From Xanthomonas sp. Leaf148 (GTDB lineage: Bacteria; Pseudomonadota; Gammaproteobacteria; Xanthomonadales; Xanthomonadaceae): DNA of 64,000 bases. The stretch spans positions 254,949-318,948 of the forward strand of contig NZ_LMOP01000008.1 in the NCBI RefSeq assembly GCF_001423585.1, in the 5' to 3' direction. The notes under the pieces are model-generated. The model saw nothing but the letters and a program-made list of their open reading frames with translations. It ran no database searches and was not told the DNA's origin. The first letter of the stretch is position 1, and the number at the start of each line of letters is the position of its first letter. The translations under genes and the position numbers were made by a program. Shown piece by piece: positions 1-7,871 of this stretch.

Positions 1-603
1 GTGGCACGTGCACTCGCCAAGAAAGGGATTGCAGCATCGATTTCAAACAGCCGTGGACCGGCTTCGCTCGCTGCGCTGGTCGATGAGCTTGGTCCCTCGA
101 TTACTGCGGTTACCGCTGCCGAAGCGGCGAGCGCCGACATCGTGATCGCCGCGGTACGCTGGGTCGATGCCGAGAAAGTCATGACCGGCCTGCCAGCGTG
201 GAATGGGCGCATCGTGATCGATGGCACCAATCCGGTGGAGTTTATCGACCCGGCTTCTGCGGACGCCAACGATCCCAGCAATCCACTGGCGGCCTACGGC
301 ATCAAGGCCGTGGATCTGGCGGGCAAGCATTCGAGCGAGGTGTTCAAGCACTTCGTGCCAGGGGCGAGGGTTGTCAAAGCGTTCAATCACCTCGACGTCA
401 ACGTCCTGGCCGAACCTGAAGTAGCCGGCGGCAAGCGCGTGCTGTTCTATTCAGGGGACGACGCTGCCGCTAAGGCCGAGGTACACGCGCTCATCGACGC
501 GATGGGCTTTGCGCCGGTCGACCTCGGATCACTCGATGTCGGCGGGACGCTTGCATCGCTGCCTTTCGGCTCGCTCTCTGCACAGAACTTCGTAAAGCTT
601 TAA
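1..603 (+). CDS. NADP(H)-dependent oxidoreductase, F420-reductase-like family, 5' partial
   Basis: The 200 codons look like the main part of a Rossmann-fold reductase of the NADP-dependent F420-oxidoreductase-like family. The stretch SNSRGP near residue 16 fits the segment that contacts the NADP phosphate, and VVKAFNHL near residue 128 fits the conserved core. The first Gly-rich nucleotide-binding loop (GxGxxG), which should lie about 15 residues before this point, is missing, so the gene very probably starts upstream of the window and the GTG at position 1 is internal. Substrate unknown. The stop is followed by a hairpin at 626-649. Confidence 0.75.
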   Translation: MARALAKKGIAASISNSRGPASLAALVDELGPSITAVTAAEAASADIVIAAVRWVDAEKVMTGLPAWNGRIVIDGTNPVEFIDPASADANDPSNPLAAYGIKAVDLAGKHSSEVFKHFVPGARVVKAFNHLDVNVLAEPEVAGGKRVLFYSGDDAAAKAEVHALIDAMGFAPVDLGSLDVGGTLASLPFGSLSAQNFVKL

Positions 604-625
604 TCACAAGGCGCCAGGTTGCGGG

Positions 626-649
626 TGGATGGAACCTCTGTTCCATCCA
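626..649. terminator. Hairpin after the oxidoreductase gene
   Basis: A perfect 10-bp inverted repeat (TGGATGGAAC / GTTCCATCCA) with a CTCT loop starts 23 bases after the stop codon. No strong T tract follows, so termination is inferred only from position and symmetry. Confidence 0.45.
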
Positions 650-673
650 TCCGTACTGTTTTGCAACCGATGA

Positions 674-846
674 AGAGTGGCTAACACCACGTAGCGAGCA
701 GTCGTCAGGTGGGTGTGGACGGCGCGCTCAGAACCGGCGTGTACGCGTGGACCGTGCCGCACCGAGCACCGAGCACCGAGCACCGAGCACCGAGCACCGG
801 CCGCGCCCGCCTGGTGGTGAGTACAGTCGTTTTTTTAGCTGCGCTA
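674..846 (+). repeat. MITE-like dispersed repeat, copy A
   Basis: One of seven related intergenic copies. It starts with a GGCTAAC end, contains the shared core GTCAGGTGGGTGTGGAC, and ends with an inverted version of the same terminus (TTTTTTTAGCTGCGCTA). Inside are five perfect tandem copies of the 7-mer ACCGAGC (761-795). Other copies lie at 5825-5969, 21172-21317, 34329-34470, 60717-60841, 61812-62049 and from 63905. Confidence 0.7.
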
Positions 847-1180
847 AAGTCAAAGCGGGAATGCTCAAGCCTCTGGTCGCTAGGCGCGCGTCTTGCCACG
901 AAGGTGCGCAGTGCTGCGCTTCGCTCTTTCCAACACCTTAGCCAGCGCTCGCTGATGGCGCAGTGCTGGCATGCGATGCACACAATAAGCGGCATCTCAG
1001 TGCACGAGTAACACCATCTTGGCCAATTCACCTCTATACGCGGCACGGATAGGAGGCGAATGATCGCTCCATATCGTGTGCGCTATGTCTTATGCGTACC
1101 GACTTGGAGTGTCGCTACAGCGGCATCCGCAACGATGACGGATCAACCTACGCATCCGCTCCACATCGGTGTAAAGGATG
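847..1180. other. Gap without a recognisable gene
   Basis: The stretch between repeat copy A and the operator region holds only short overlapping frames without homology that I can recognise. No RNA gene or clear promoter is seen. Confidence 0.5.
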
Positions 1181-1232
1181 CTTGACACGCCCCAAATCTG
1201 CGCGCACTCTGCGTGTCAAGGGAACTTGACAC
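1181..1232. promoter_or_regulatory. Triple CTTGACAC operator upstream of the membrane protein/XRE pair
   Basis: The octamer CTTGACAC occurs at 1181-1188 and 1225-1232, and its reverse complement GTGTCAAG at 1213-1220. The last two form a perfect palindrome with a GGAA spacer. Each octamer also contains the -35-like TTGACA. A regulator bound here could cover the promoter of the downstream pair; autoregulation by the XRE protein of the operon is inferred from position. Confidence 0.65.
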
Positions 1233-1377
1233 AGGGGTGTGGGGTGAACAGCAGCGCAAACATGTCGCCGGTGCACGCATTGCCTTGCAGTGCTGTGATG
1301 CTCAAGGAATCTGCTTGTACTGCCATGCAGTGCACAGCGATCCACGCGCAGGCGTCCACGACATCGCTGGGCGCACG

Positions 1378-1965
1378 ATGAGCGCCAAGACAGTGGCGCT
1401 GCGTGTACTGCCGGTCTGCAGCGTTGTCCTGATTCTGCTGGGTGCCTTGCGGCGCTGGCTGCCATGGCAGGTGAGCGATTACGCCCAGGGGCTGCTGATC
1501 GGCGTCGGCCTGGGCGGCTGGCTGGTGGCGCTGATGCTGCACGTCTCGTGCGGCAGCTTTCGCGACAGTGCGCCGCCTGCGTTGGTCCGCCGATATCACA
1601 CGGAGCTCGCGCCGCCGATGCTGGCCTACGTCGTGGTCATGCTGTGCTGGCGGCATCTGCTGGCCAGTGTGGACGCCAACTGGATGCGTGTGCTGATTGC
1701 GCTGCTGCCTGCCTTGCTGCTGATGTTCGTGGTCCGTGCGGTGGCGCGTTTTGTACATGATTCGGATGAAATGCAACGCCGCATCGAGCTGGAATCGATC
1801 GCCATTGCCGCGGGTCTGGTGAGCCTGGCGTACATGACCGCCGGCTTCCTGCAATCGGCGCAGCTGATCGCGGTGCCGGCAGCGGCGGCGATGATCTGGG
1901 TGTTTCCGGTGCTGTGCATCACCTATGGCTTCACCAAGGCCATCAATGCACGCCGCTATCAATGA
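1378..1965 (+). CDS. Multi-pass inner-membrane protein, unknown function
   Basis: A 195-residue hydrophobic protein with roughly five to six membrane segments (near residues 8-25, 35-55, 80-100, 105-125, 145-165 and 170-190). The frame is open from 1213, but that longer start lies inside the CTTGACAC palindrome and would add a Cys/His-rich leader with no membrane character, so ATG 1378 is preferred. The stop overlaps the start of the XRE regulator gene (ATGA), so the two are translationally coupled. Small XRE regulators paired with membrane proteins of this kind are common in bacteria. No catalytic motif is visible. Confidence 0.75.
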   Translation: MSAKTVALRVLPVCSVVLILLGALRRWLPWQVSDYAQGLLIGVGLGGWLVALMLHVSCGSFRDSAPPALVRRYHTELAPPMLAYVVVMLCWRHLLASVDANWMRVLIALLPALLLMFVVRAVARFVHDSDEMQRRIELESIAIAAGLVSLAYMTAGFLQSAQLIAVPAAAAMIWVFPVLCITYGFTKAINARRYQ

Positions 1966-2162
1966 AGAGTCGGGTACGTGCATTGCGCGAAGCCAGCGGC
2001 TGGTCGCAAGGCGAGTTGGCCGAGCAGCTGGGCGTGTCGCGGCAAACCATCAATGCGCTGGAGACCGGCAAGTACGATCCCAGCCTGCCATTGGCGTTTC
2101 GCATCGCACGCTTGTTCGGCGAACCGATCGAGCACGTGTTTCTGTATGACGATGATCAGTAG
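1962..2162 (+). CDS. Small XRE-family transcriptional regulator
   Basis: A 66-residue protein that is almost entirely a helix-turn-helix domain. The recognition region SRQTINALETGKYDPS (about residues 26-41) matches the compact HTH_3 type, ending with an LFGEPIEHVF tail. It overlaps the upstream membrane-protein gene by four bases. The likely target is the CTTGACAC palindrome 0.7 kb upstream, by analogy with autoregulated XRE/membrane-protein operons. Longer upstream starts in this frame lie within the membrane-protein gene and are not needed. Confidence 0.88.
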   Translation: MKSRVRALREASGWSQGELAEQLGVSRQTINALETGKYDPSLPLAFRIARLFGEPIEHVFLYDDDQ

Positions 2163-2217
2163 TTGCGGTGGTCACAACCGACCGTCGGCAACGTCAGGGA
2201 ATGGGCACTAGGAGAGG

Positions 2218-3801
2218 ATGGACATGCTGAAGCAACTGAATGTGGCCGCCGCCATGCTGGCCGCGCTGCTGGCCGCAGGATGCCAACGCGCAGAGATGCC
2301 TGCTGCAGGCAACGCCGGCGCATCCGGGCCGGGCAAAACGCAGCCGGGCGCTGCAAACACGCATCAAGACACTACGGCCGGCAATCGCTATGGCAGCCTG
2401 CAATTTGCACCGTGTACGCTGAGTTCCGGCAGCGCGGCGGGCAATATCGAAGCGCAGTGCGCACAGCTGAAAGTGCCGGAAAACCCGGCGGCACCACATG
2501 GGCGCATGCTCGACTTGAAGATCGCCTGGCTGGAGAGTAACGCCGGTGCGGGCAGCACGCCGGACCCGGTGTTCTTCATTGCCGGCGGCCCAGGCCAGTC
2601 GGCCACGCAGGTGGCTGCAATCGTGGACATGGGCTTGCGCGAGGTGCGCAAACAGCGCGATCTTTTTCTGGTCGATCAGCGCGGCACCGGTGGATCGCAT
2701 CCGCTGCAATGCCGCGATGGCGCCGGCAAGCCTTTGGAGATGCCAGGTGGCGCCGCCGCCAGCGTGACACAGCTCACCGACTATGCGCGGCAGTGCGCGG
2801 ACGGCTTGCGCAACGACGCCGACCCGCGCTACTTCACGACGACCGAGGCCATCGCCGATCTGGATGCGGTACGCGCGGCCTTGGGCGTGCAGCAGCTCAA
2901 TCTGATCGGCGGCTCCTACGGCACGCGCGTGGCGCAGCAGTACGCGATGCATTACCCGCAGCACACCCGCAGCGTGGTGCTCGATGGCGTGGCACCCAAC
3001 GATCTGGTGATCGGCGGCGAGTTTGCGCGCACCTTCGAAGATGCGATTGCGCTGCAGGCCAAGCAATGCGCGTCCACGCCTGCATGCGCCAAACGCTTCA
3101 CGGTCGATACCCGCACCCAGCTGCGGCAGGTGGTCGAGCGTTTGCGCCAGGCGCCGGTGGCAGTGGACTACCGCGACCCGCGCACCGGCGCGCTGCGCCA
3201 CGAACAGGTGACCGCCGATACGGTGGTGGGGCTGGCGTTTGGATTTTCGTATGCACCGGAAACCGCCTCCCTGCTGCCGCTGGTGCTGGACGAAGCCGCC
3301 GAAGGCCGCTATGCGTCGTTGATGGCGTTGGCGCAGATGAGTGCGTCGGACATGTCCGATCAGATGAATCGCGCAATGCAATGGTCGGTGTTGTGCAGCG
3401 AGGATGCCGGGCGTTACCGCGCACCCACGGACAAGGACGCCACGCTGCTGGGCAATGAGGTGGCCGAGATGTTCTTCGCCCCGTGCAAGGTCTGGCCCGC
3501 AAAACCGGCACCGGCCGATGCAGCCAAGCCGTTCACATCGACGCTGCCGGTGCTGCTGCTGTCCGGCGAGCTCGATCCGGTGACACCGCCGCGCTACGCG
3601 CAACGTGTTTTGCAGGGTCTGCCCAACGGCCGCCACATCATCGCGCCGGGGCAGGGGCATGGCGTGTTCCGGCTCGGCTGCATGCCCAAGGTGCTGAGCC
3701 AGTTTCTGCAGACCACCGACGCCAAGGCGCTGGATGCCAGCTGCGTGGCCAGCCTCAACAACGTGCCAGCGTTCACCTCGTTCAACGGATGGGAACCATG
3801 A
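2218..3801 (+). CDS. Lipoprotein alpha/beta hydrolase (proline-iminopeptidase/TAP-like)
   Basis: A 527-residue hydrolase with a lipoprotein signal (LLAAGC, Cys about residue 22), so probably anchored in the cell envelope. It has the oxyanion motif GGPGQSA, the nucleophile elbow GGSYGT (Ser about residue 234), SGELDPVTPP carrying the acid, and GQGHGVF carrying the His, which is the triad of the S33 aminopeptidase/TAP-like family. These enzymes release N-terminal residues from short peptides or act as esterases; the substrate cannot be read here. A second ATG lies two codons downstream. An ABC exporter gene pair follows after a short gap, possibly in the same transcript. Confidence 0.85.
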   Translation: MDMLKQLNVAAAMLAALLAAGCQRAEMPAAGNAGASGPGKTQPGAANTHQDTTAGNRYGSLQFAPCTLSSGSAAGNIEAQCAQLKVPENPAAPHGRMLDLKIAWLESNAGAGSTPDPVFFIAGGPGQSATQVAAIVDMGLREVRKQRDLFLVDQRGTGGSHPLQCRDGAGKPLEMPGGAAASVTQLTDYARQCADGLRNDADPRYFTTTEAIADLDAVRAALGVQQLNLIGGSYGTRVAQQYAMHYPQHTRSVVLDGVAPNDLVIGGEFARTFEDAIALQAKQCASTPACAKRFTVDTRTQLRQVVERLRQAPVAVDYRDPRTGALRHEQVTADTVVGLAFGFSYAPETASLLPLVLDEAAEGRYASLMALAQMSASDMSDQMNRAMQWSVLCSEDAGRYRAPTDKDATLLGNEVAEMFFAPCKVWPAKPAPADAAKPFTSTLPVLLLSGELDPVTPPRYAQRVLQGLPNGRHIIAPGQGHGVFRLGCMPKVLSQFLQTTDAKALDASCVASLNNVPAFTSFNGWEP

Positions 3802-3832
3802 GCCGCATCGACCACGCCACGGAGGCGCACGC

Positions 3833-4579
3833 ATGATCGTCGTCGAGAATCTGCACAAATCGTTCAAGACCAAAACCGGTCTGGTCAATGCGGTCGATGG
3901 AGTCAGTTTCAGCGCCGCCGACGGCCAGATCACCGGCTTGCTCGGCCCCAATGGCGCCGGCAAGACCACCACCTTGCGCATGCTCTACACCTTGATGTCG
4001 CCGGACCAGGGGCGCGTCACCGTGGATGGCGTGGACGCCGCGCACGACCCGGTCACGGTACGCCGTGCGCTGGGCGTGTTGCCGGATGCGCGCGGCGTTT
4101 ACAAGCGCTTGAGCGCACGCGAGAACATCGCCTATTTCGGCGAATTGCACGGCATGTCGCGCAGCCAGATCGCCGAGCGCACGCGCGTGTTGTCCAGCGC
4201 ATTGGACATGGACGATATTCTCGATCGCCAGACCGAAGGCTTCAGCCAGGGCCAGCGCACCAAGACCGCGATTGCACGCGCGCTGGTGCACGACCCGCGC
4301 AATGTGATTCTGGACGAGCCCACCAATGGCCTGGACGTGATGACCACGCGCGCGATGCGTGGCTTCCTGCAGCAGCTGCGTGCGGAAGGGCGCTGCGTGA
4401 TCTTTTCCAGTCACATCATGCAAGAGGTGGCGGCGCTGTGCGATCGCATTGTCATCATCGCCAAGGGCACGGTGGTGGCGTCCGGCAGCGCCGACGAACT
4501 GCGTGCCGCCACCGGTGAAGACAACCTGGAAGACGCCTTCGTCAAGTCGATCGGCTCGGAAGAAGGACTGCACGCATGA
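3833..4579 (+). CDS. ABC transporter ATP-binding protein (NatA-like)
   Basis: A 248-residue nucleotide-binding subunit. Visible motifs are Walker A GPNGAGKTT (about residue 40), signature SQGQ, Walker B VILDEPTNGLD and the H-loop SSH. It most resembles the NatA/CcmA group of ABC exporters, which work with a fused-type permease such as the next gene. The frame is open further upstream, but MIVVENLHKSF is the natural start and lies 31 bases after the hydrolase gene. The stop overlaps the permease start by four bases. The exported substrate is unknown; sodium is only the B. subtilis precedent. Confidence 0.9.
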   Translation: MIVVENLHKSFKTKTGLVNAVDGVSFSAADGQITGLLGPNGAGKTTTLRMLYTLMSPDQGRVTVDGVDAAHDPVTVRRALGVLPDARGVYKRLSARENIAYFGELHGMSRSQIAERTRVLSSALDMDDILDRQTEGFSQGQRTKTAIARALVHDPRNVILDEPTNGLDVMTTRAMRGFLQQLRAEGRCVIFSSHIMQEVAALCDRIVIIAKGTVVASGSADELRAATGEDNLEDAFVKSIGSEEGLHA

Positions 4580-5769
4580 GCAAGCGCTCCCTGTTGGCCA
4601 CGTGGTGGACGGTGCTGCGCAAGGAACTGCGCGACATCTCGCGCGACCGCCGCACCCTGGCATTGGCGTTGCTGCTGTCGCCATTGCTGTATCCGATCCT
4701 GATCCTGGGCATGGGCGCCTTGAGCGAAAGCCGCGTGCGCACACAGATCGACAAGCCGTTGGACATCCCCACGCTCGGCCGCGAACACGCACCTAATCTG
4801 GTGCGGTTTCTCGCCGCGCAGGGACTCAACGCCGTGGATGCGCCAGCCGACCTGACGACGGCCATTCGCAACCAGGATGTGGACGTGGCGCTGCGCATCA
4901 GCGACAGCTATGCCGACGATTGGCGCGAAGGCCGTCCGGCGCTGGTGGAAATCATCAAGGACAGCACCCGCCGCGAGGCCGACGTGCCCAGCCTGCGCTT
5001 GCAGGCAGCATTGAGCGGCTACAACCAGCAGGTCGGCGCATTGCGTCTATTGGCGCGTGGCATCGATGCGCAGGTGAGCCGGCCACTGGAAATCGCCGCG
5101 CAGGACCTGGCCACTGCCGAAGCCAAGCGCGGGCAAATGATGGCGATGCTGTTGCCGGTGCTGCTGGTGATCACCTCGTTCCTGGGCGGCGCGTCGTTGA
5201 TTCTGGACGCCACCGCCGGCGAGCGTGAGCGGCAGTCGCTGGAACCGCTGCTGGCAACGCCGGCACCACGCAGTGCGATTGTCAGCGGCAAGATCGCCGC
5301 CGCCTGCGTGATCGGCATGGTGTCGTTGTTGCTGACCTTGCTGGCCTTCAAGTTGAGCGCGCAGTTGTCCTCGTCCAATCTTGGGCGCCAGCTCAATGTG
5401 GGTTTCGTGCCGATGCTGCAGATGCTCTTCATCTTGGTGCCGATGCTGTTTGTCGGCACCTCGCTACTGACCTATCTGGCCGCCGCGGCCAAAAGCATGA
5501 AGGAAGCGCAGGCGCACATGACCTGGTTGCTGCTGCTGCCGATGCTGCCCGGCTACGCATTGATGGCGTATCCGCTGAAGACGCAGCTATGGCATTTTGC
5601 GGTGCCGTTTTTGGCGCAGAACCAGATGTTGCTCAAGGTGATCCGCCACGAAACCATCAACGCGCAGACCTGGGCGGTGTATCTGCTGGCCGGCTTCGGC
5701 GTGGCTGGGCTGTTGTGGTATGCGGCGGTACGTCGTTATCACCAGGAGCGCTTGGCGATTTCGGGATAA
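4576..5769 (+). CDS. ABC transporter permease (NatB-like)
   Basis: A 397-residue permease of the ABC-2 type. A first membrane segment lies near residues 27-47 (LALALLLSPLLYPILILG), followed by a large extracytoplasmic domain (about 50-185), and then at least five membrane segments to the C-terminus. The segment ATAGERERQSLEPLLATP is typical of ABC-2 permeases of the NatB/YhaP kind. The start overlaps the ATPase gene stop (ATGA), so the two subunits are made together. The long periplasmic domain is typical of exporters rather than importers. Confidence 0.88.
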   Translation: MSKRSLLATWWTVLRKELRDISRDRRTLALALLLSPLLYPILILGMGALSESRVRTQIDKPLDIPTLGREHAPNLVRFLAAQGLNAVDAPADLTTAIRNQDVDVALRISDSYADDWREGRPALVEIIKDSTRREADVPSLRLQAALSGYNQQVGALRLLARGIDAQVSRPLEIAAQDLATAEAKRGQMMAMLLPVLLVITSFLGGASLILDATAGERERQSLEPLLATPAPRSAIVSGKIAAACVIGMVSLLLTLLAFKLSAQLSSSNLGRQLNVGFVPMLQMLFILVPMLFVGTSLLTYLAAAAKSMKEAQAHMTWLLLLPMLPGYALMAYPLKTQLWHFAVPFLAQNQMLLKVIRHETINAQTWAVYLLAGFGVAGLLWYAAVRRYHQERLAISG

Positions 5770-5824
5770 GTGGCTCGACAAGCGTGCAATGGCAGCGATG
5801 GTTTGCGCGTCGTGCGTTTGGCTT

Positions 5825-5969
5825 AGAGCGGCCAATACAACTACGGCGTGACCACCAGGCGGGCACGGCCAGTGCCTTGAATCGGCATAGGCTAGTCGCA
5901 CACTCCGGTTATGGGCGGGCCGTCCGCACCCGCCTGACGGCTGTTCGTTACGGTTTGTTGGTCGCTCTT
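5825..5969 (-). repeat. MITE-like dispersed repeat, copy B
   Basis: It starts AGAGCGGCCAATAC, carries CACTCCGGTT and GCCTGACGGCTG in the order expected for the reverse orientation, and ends GGTTTGTTGGTCGCTCTT, the inverted version of the start. It is related to the copy at 674-846. Confidence 0.65.
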
Positions 5970-6090
5970 GGTGCGTCGTGCGTAGCGAGTGGATGACGGG
6001 ACGCACATGATGGCGAACGACTGGCTGTTCGGTGGGCATGGTTGGTGGGGTTGCTGATCGGCTGGCCGCTGCGTGGATTTGGTGACACCG

Positions 6091-6127
6091 TACCCTCACC
6101 CCAACCCCTCTCCCGACGGGAGAGGGG
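6091..6127. repeat. Short palindromic repeat with CCCCTCTCCCG / CGGGAGAGGGG core
   Basis: The sequence TACCCTCACCCCAACC leads into a near-perfect palindrome (6105-6127). The same unit recurs in opposite orientation at 15643-15680, and a degenerate half is at 6356-6399. This is a REP-like dispersed element. Confidence 0.7.
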
Positions 6128-6212
6128 CATGCGCGGTCACGTGATCGGTGGCTTGCGATGGCAGGCGCGGCGTTTCTGATCGAGCCAAGCAGTTTCCTTC
6201 TGTCATCGAAAG

Positions 6213-6247
6213 GAGCTGCTTCGTTCTCACATTGAACGAAGCAGCTC
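6213..6247. repeat. 14-bp perfect inverted repeat
   Basis: GAGCTGCTTCGTTC (6213-6226) and its reverse complement (6234-6247) are separated by TCACATT. The right arm runs into the first unit of the adjacent tandem array. Confidence 0.75.
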
Positions 6248-6368
6248 TCTTCTCCCATCGCACGAAGCAGCTCTCTTCTCACACAAAGCCAAGCAGCTCC
6301 CTTCTCACACAAAGCCAGGCAGCTCTCTTCTCACACAAAGCCAAGCAGCTCCCTTCTCCCATCGGGAG
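6239..6368 (+). repeat. Tandem repeat, five 26-bp units
   Basis: Units start at 6239, 6265, 6291, 6317 and 6343, each beginning ARGCAGCTCYCTTCTC. The three central units continue with ACACAAAGCC and the outer two with CCATCG. Array length fits a variable-number locus. Confidence 0.85.
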
Positions 6369-6474
6369 AAGGTGGCGCGTAGCGCCGGATGAGGGTACGG
6401 CCAGCACGCCCCAGTAACACTCTCGATGAGTGACGTCGCTGTCGCACATCCACGTGCAGCCACGCATGCTCCAC

Positions 6475-6510
6475 AACGCAAAAGCCCGCATCGCTGCGGG
6501 CTTTTGCGTT
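6475..6510. terminator. Strong bidirectional terminator-like hairpin
   Basis: A perfect 16-bp stem (arms AACGCAAAAGCCCGCA and its complement) with a TCGC loop. A-rich and T-rich runs within the arms let it work in both directions. It lies between the ABC exporter genes and the convergent TonB-like lipoprotein gene. Confidence 0.8.
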
Positions 6511-6721
6511 TCCAATAGTTGTTGCGTCAATCAGCAGCGGCGAAGTGCGGAAGCGCACGCCGGTTGCAGTCCTAGACGCCTTTGATCCCGGTGCGGGCGA
6601 TCTCCGATCCCGCAACGTCCCGTGCCGATACCGGCGCGCTCCTAGTGCAGCGTGCCGGTATCGAGGGGCGTGGGATCCAGGGTGGCGTCGACAAGCAGCG
6701 ACGCCCTCCCCCATCAGTGCC

Positions 6722-7732
6722 TCAACCGCCCGGATTGAACGACAGCGTGCGGCGGGTGGTGACCGGTGCGGCAACCGGCTCGAAGCGCCAGCGCTTCACG
6801 GCGTTGAGCGCTTCGCGATCGAACACGCGCGGCGGGTTGGCGCGTAGCACGCGGGAGGCGGTGATCGAGCCATCCGTGCCCACCGTGAGCTCCACCAGCA
6901 CTTCGCCGGAGGTGCCGGCGCGCAGCGCTTCGGGTGGGTAGCGCGGTGCCGGGGTGCTGATCGGGCGCAGCGACTGCGCAGCGGGCGCCGCTGCGGCGGC
7001 GGCGGCCGGTGCCGGGCGTGGTGCGGCCGGGGCAGGGGCTTCCGCCTGACGGCGGGCAGCGGCCTGGCGCTCGGCTTCGGCGGTCTGCTGGCGGGCGGCC
7101 TCCTGCTGGGCGGCAATCTGCTGGGCAGCGGCGGCTTCGCGGGTCTGCTGTTCGGCCAGACGCTTCTGCTCGGCAGCCTGCTTGGCCTTGTCCTCGACCA
7201 ACTTCTTGGCCTGCTCGGCATCCTGCTCGGAGCGGTTGGCGGCGGTCTTCATGCCCGTCTCCAGGCCCGACTTCAGGCGCGGCAGTGCCGGTGCCTTGGG
7301 GTCGACCTTTTCGATCAGCGCGATCAGGCGCTGCGCCTCGGGGAACTCTTCGCGGCTGATGCCTTGTTCGGCGGCGATCAGCGTGTACGGCAACAGGTCG
7401 GTCAGCGCGCTGTTGACGGTGGCGTCCTGCGGCTGCTTCTCACGCAGGGCCAGGTAGTACTCCACCGCGTTGTCGCCAACCGGGGCGTACATGCGGTTGT
7501 CCTGCAGCGCCTTGGTAGCCGATTCGCGCAACTGATCGGCGGCCATCGATTGCACCTGCGGCGACACCGCGGTGGCGGGCGTCGGTGCCGCCGCCGATGC
7601 TGCCGGCGTAGTGCCGGTGGCAGGCGCGGTGGTAGCGGCCTTGTCTTCCTGCTTGGAGCAGGCAGCCAGGCCAACCAGCAAAATGACCGGCGCGATCCGG
7701 CGTGCCATACGGCCCTGTGTCAGATCCAACAT
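6722..7732 (-). CDS. TonB-family C-terminal domain lipoprotein
   Basis: A 336-residue protein with a lipoprotein signal ending in GLAAC. A middle region is rich in Ala, Gln and Glu (a probable coiled coil, about residues 165-225), followed by a Pro/Ala linker. The C-terminal TonB domain reads PRYPPEALRAGTSGEV ... VKRWRFEPV. TonB domains transmit proton-motive energy to outer-membrane receptors. A lipid-anchored N-terminus instead of the usual membrane helix is unusual, so it may be an auxiliary or envelope-tethered TonB-like protein. The start at 7732 has a GGGGGA ribosome site; an internal ATG at 7708 is possible. It lies downstream of the halogenase/receptor genes in the same direction, after a 139-bp gap. 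Confidence 0.8.
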   Translation of the reverse strand: MLDLTQGRMARRIAPVILLVGLAACSKQEDKAATTAPATGTTPAASAAAPTPATAVSPQVQSMAADQLRESATKALQDNRMYAPVGDNAVEYYLALREKQPQDATVNSALTDLLPYTLIAAEQGISREEFPEAQRLIALIEKVDPKAPALPRLKSGLETGMKTAANRSEQDAEQAKKLVEDKAKQAAEQKRLAEQQTREAAAAQQIAAQQEAARQQTAEAERQAAARRQAEAPAPAAPRPAPAAAAAAAPAAQSLRPISTPAPRYPPEALRAGTSGEVLVELTVGTDGSITASRVLRANPPRVFDREALNAVKRWRFEPVAAPVTTRRTLSFNPGG

Positions 7733-7871
7733 GCGTCCCCCTTACCCCGAGTGCGAAAGATAACGTTGCTACGGCGAGCGCCGGCCATTGTTCCCGCAAT
7801 GGACGGCAATGCCGCAATCTAGCATTGCTGGGGCGGTGTAAGCCAAGGGTTGCCGCAGCCGGATGCGAAAT

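Larger units (their letters stand above)
5770..6474. other. Repeat-filled gap between convergent genes
   Basis: No coding gene is supported here. The gap holds a MITE-like repeat (5825-5969), a CCCCTCTCCC palindrome element (6091-6127), a 14-bp perfect inverted repeat (6213-6247) and a five-unit 26-bp tandem array (6239-6368). The remainder shows no gene or RNA signature. Confidence 0.6.

Noticed and set aside
1213..1377. The upstream extension of the membrane-protein gene
   Set aside because: Its start lies inside the operator palindrome and the 55 added residues are Cys/His-rich without homology; the membrane protein begins naturally at 1378.
3798..3836. A 12-codon frame between the hydrolase and ABC ATPase genes
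   Set aside because: Too short, and overlaps both neighbours without a convincing ribosome site.
6239..6368. A CRISPR array in the 26-bp repeat region
   Set aside because: Units follow each other directly without unique spacers, and no cas gene is present.
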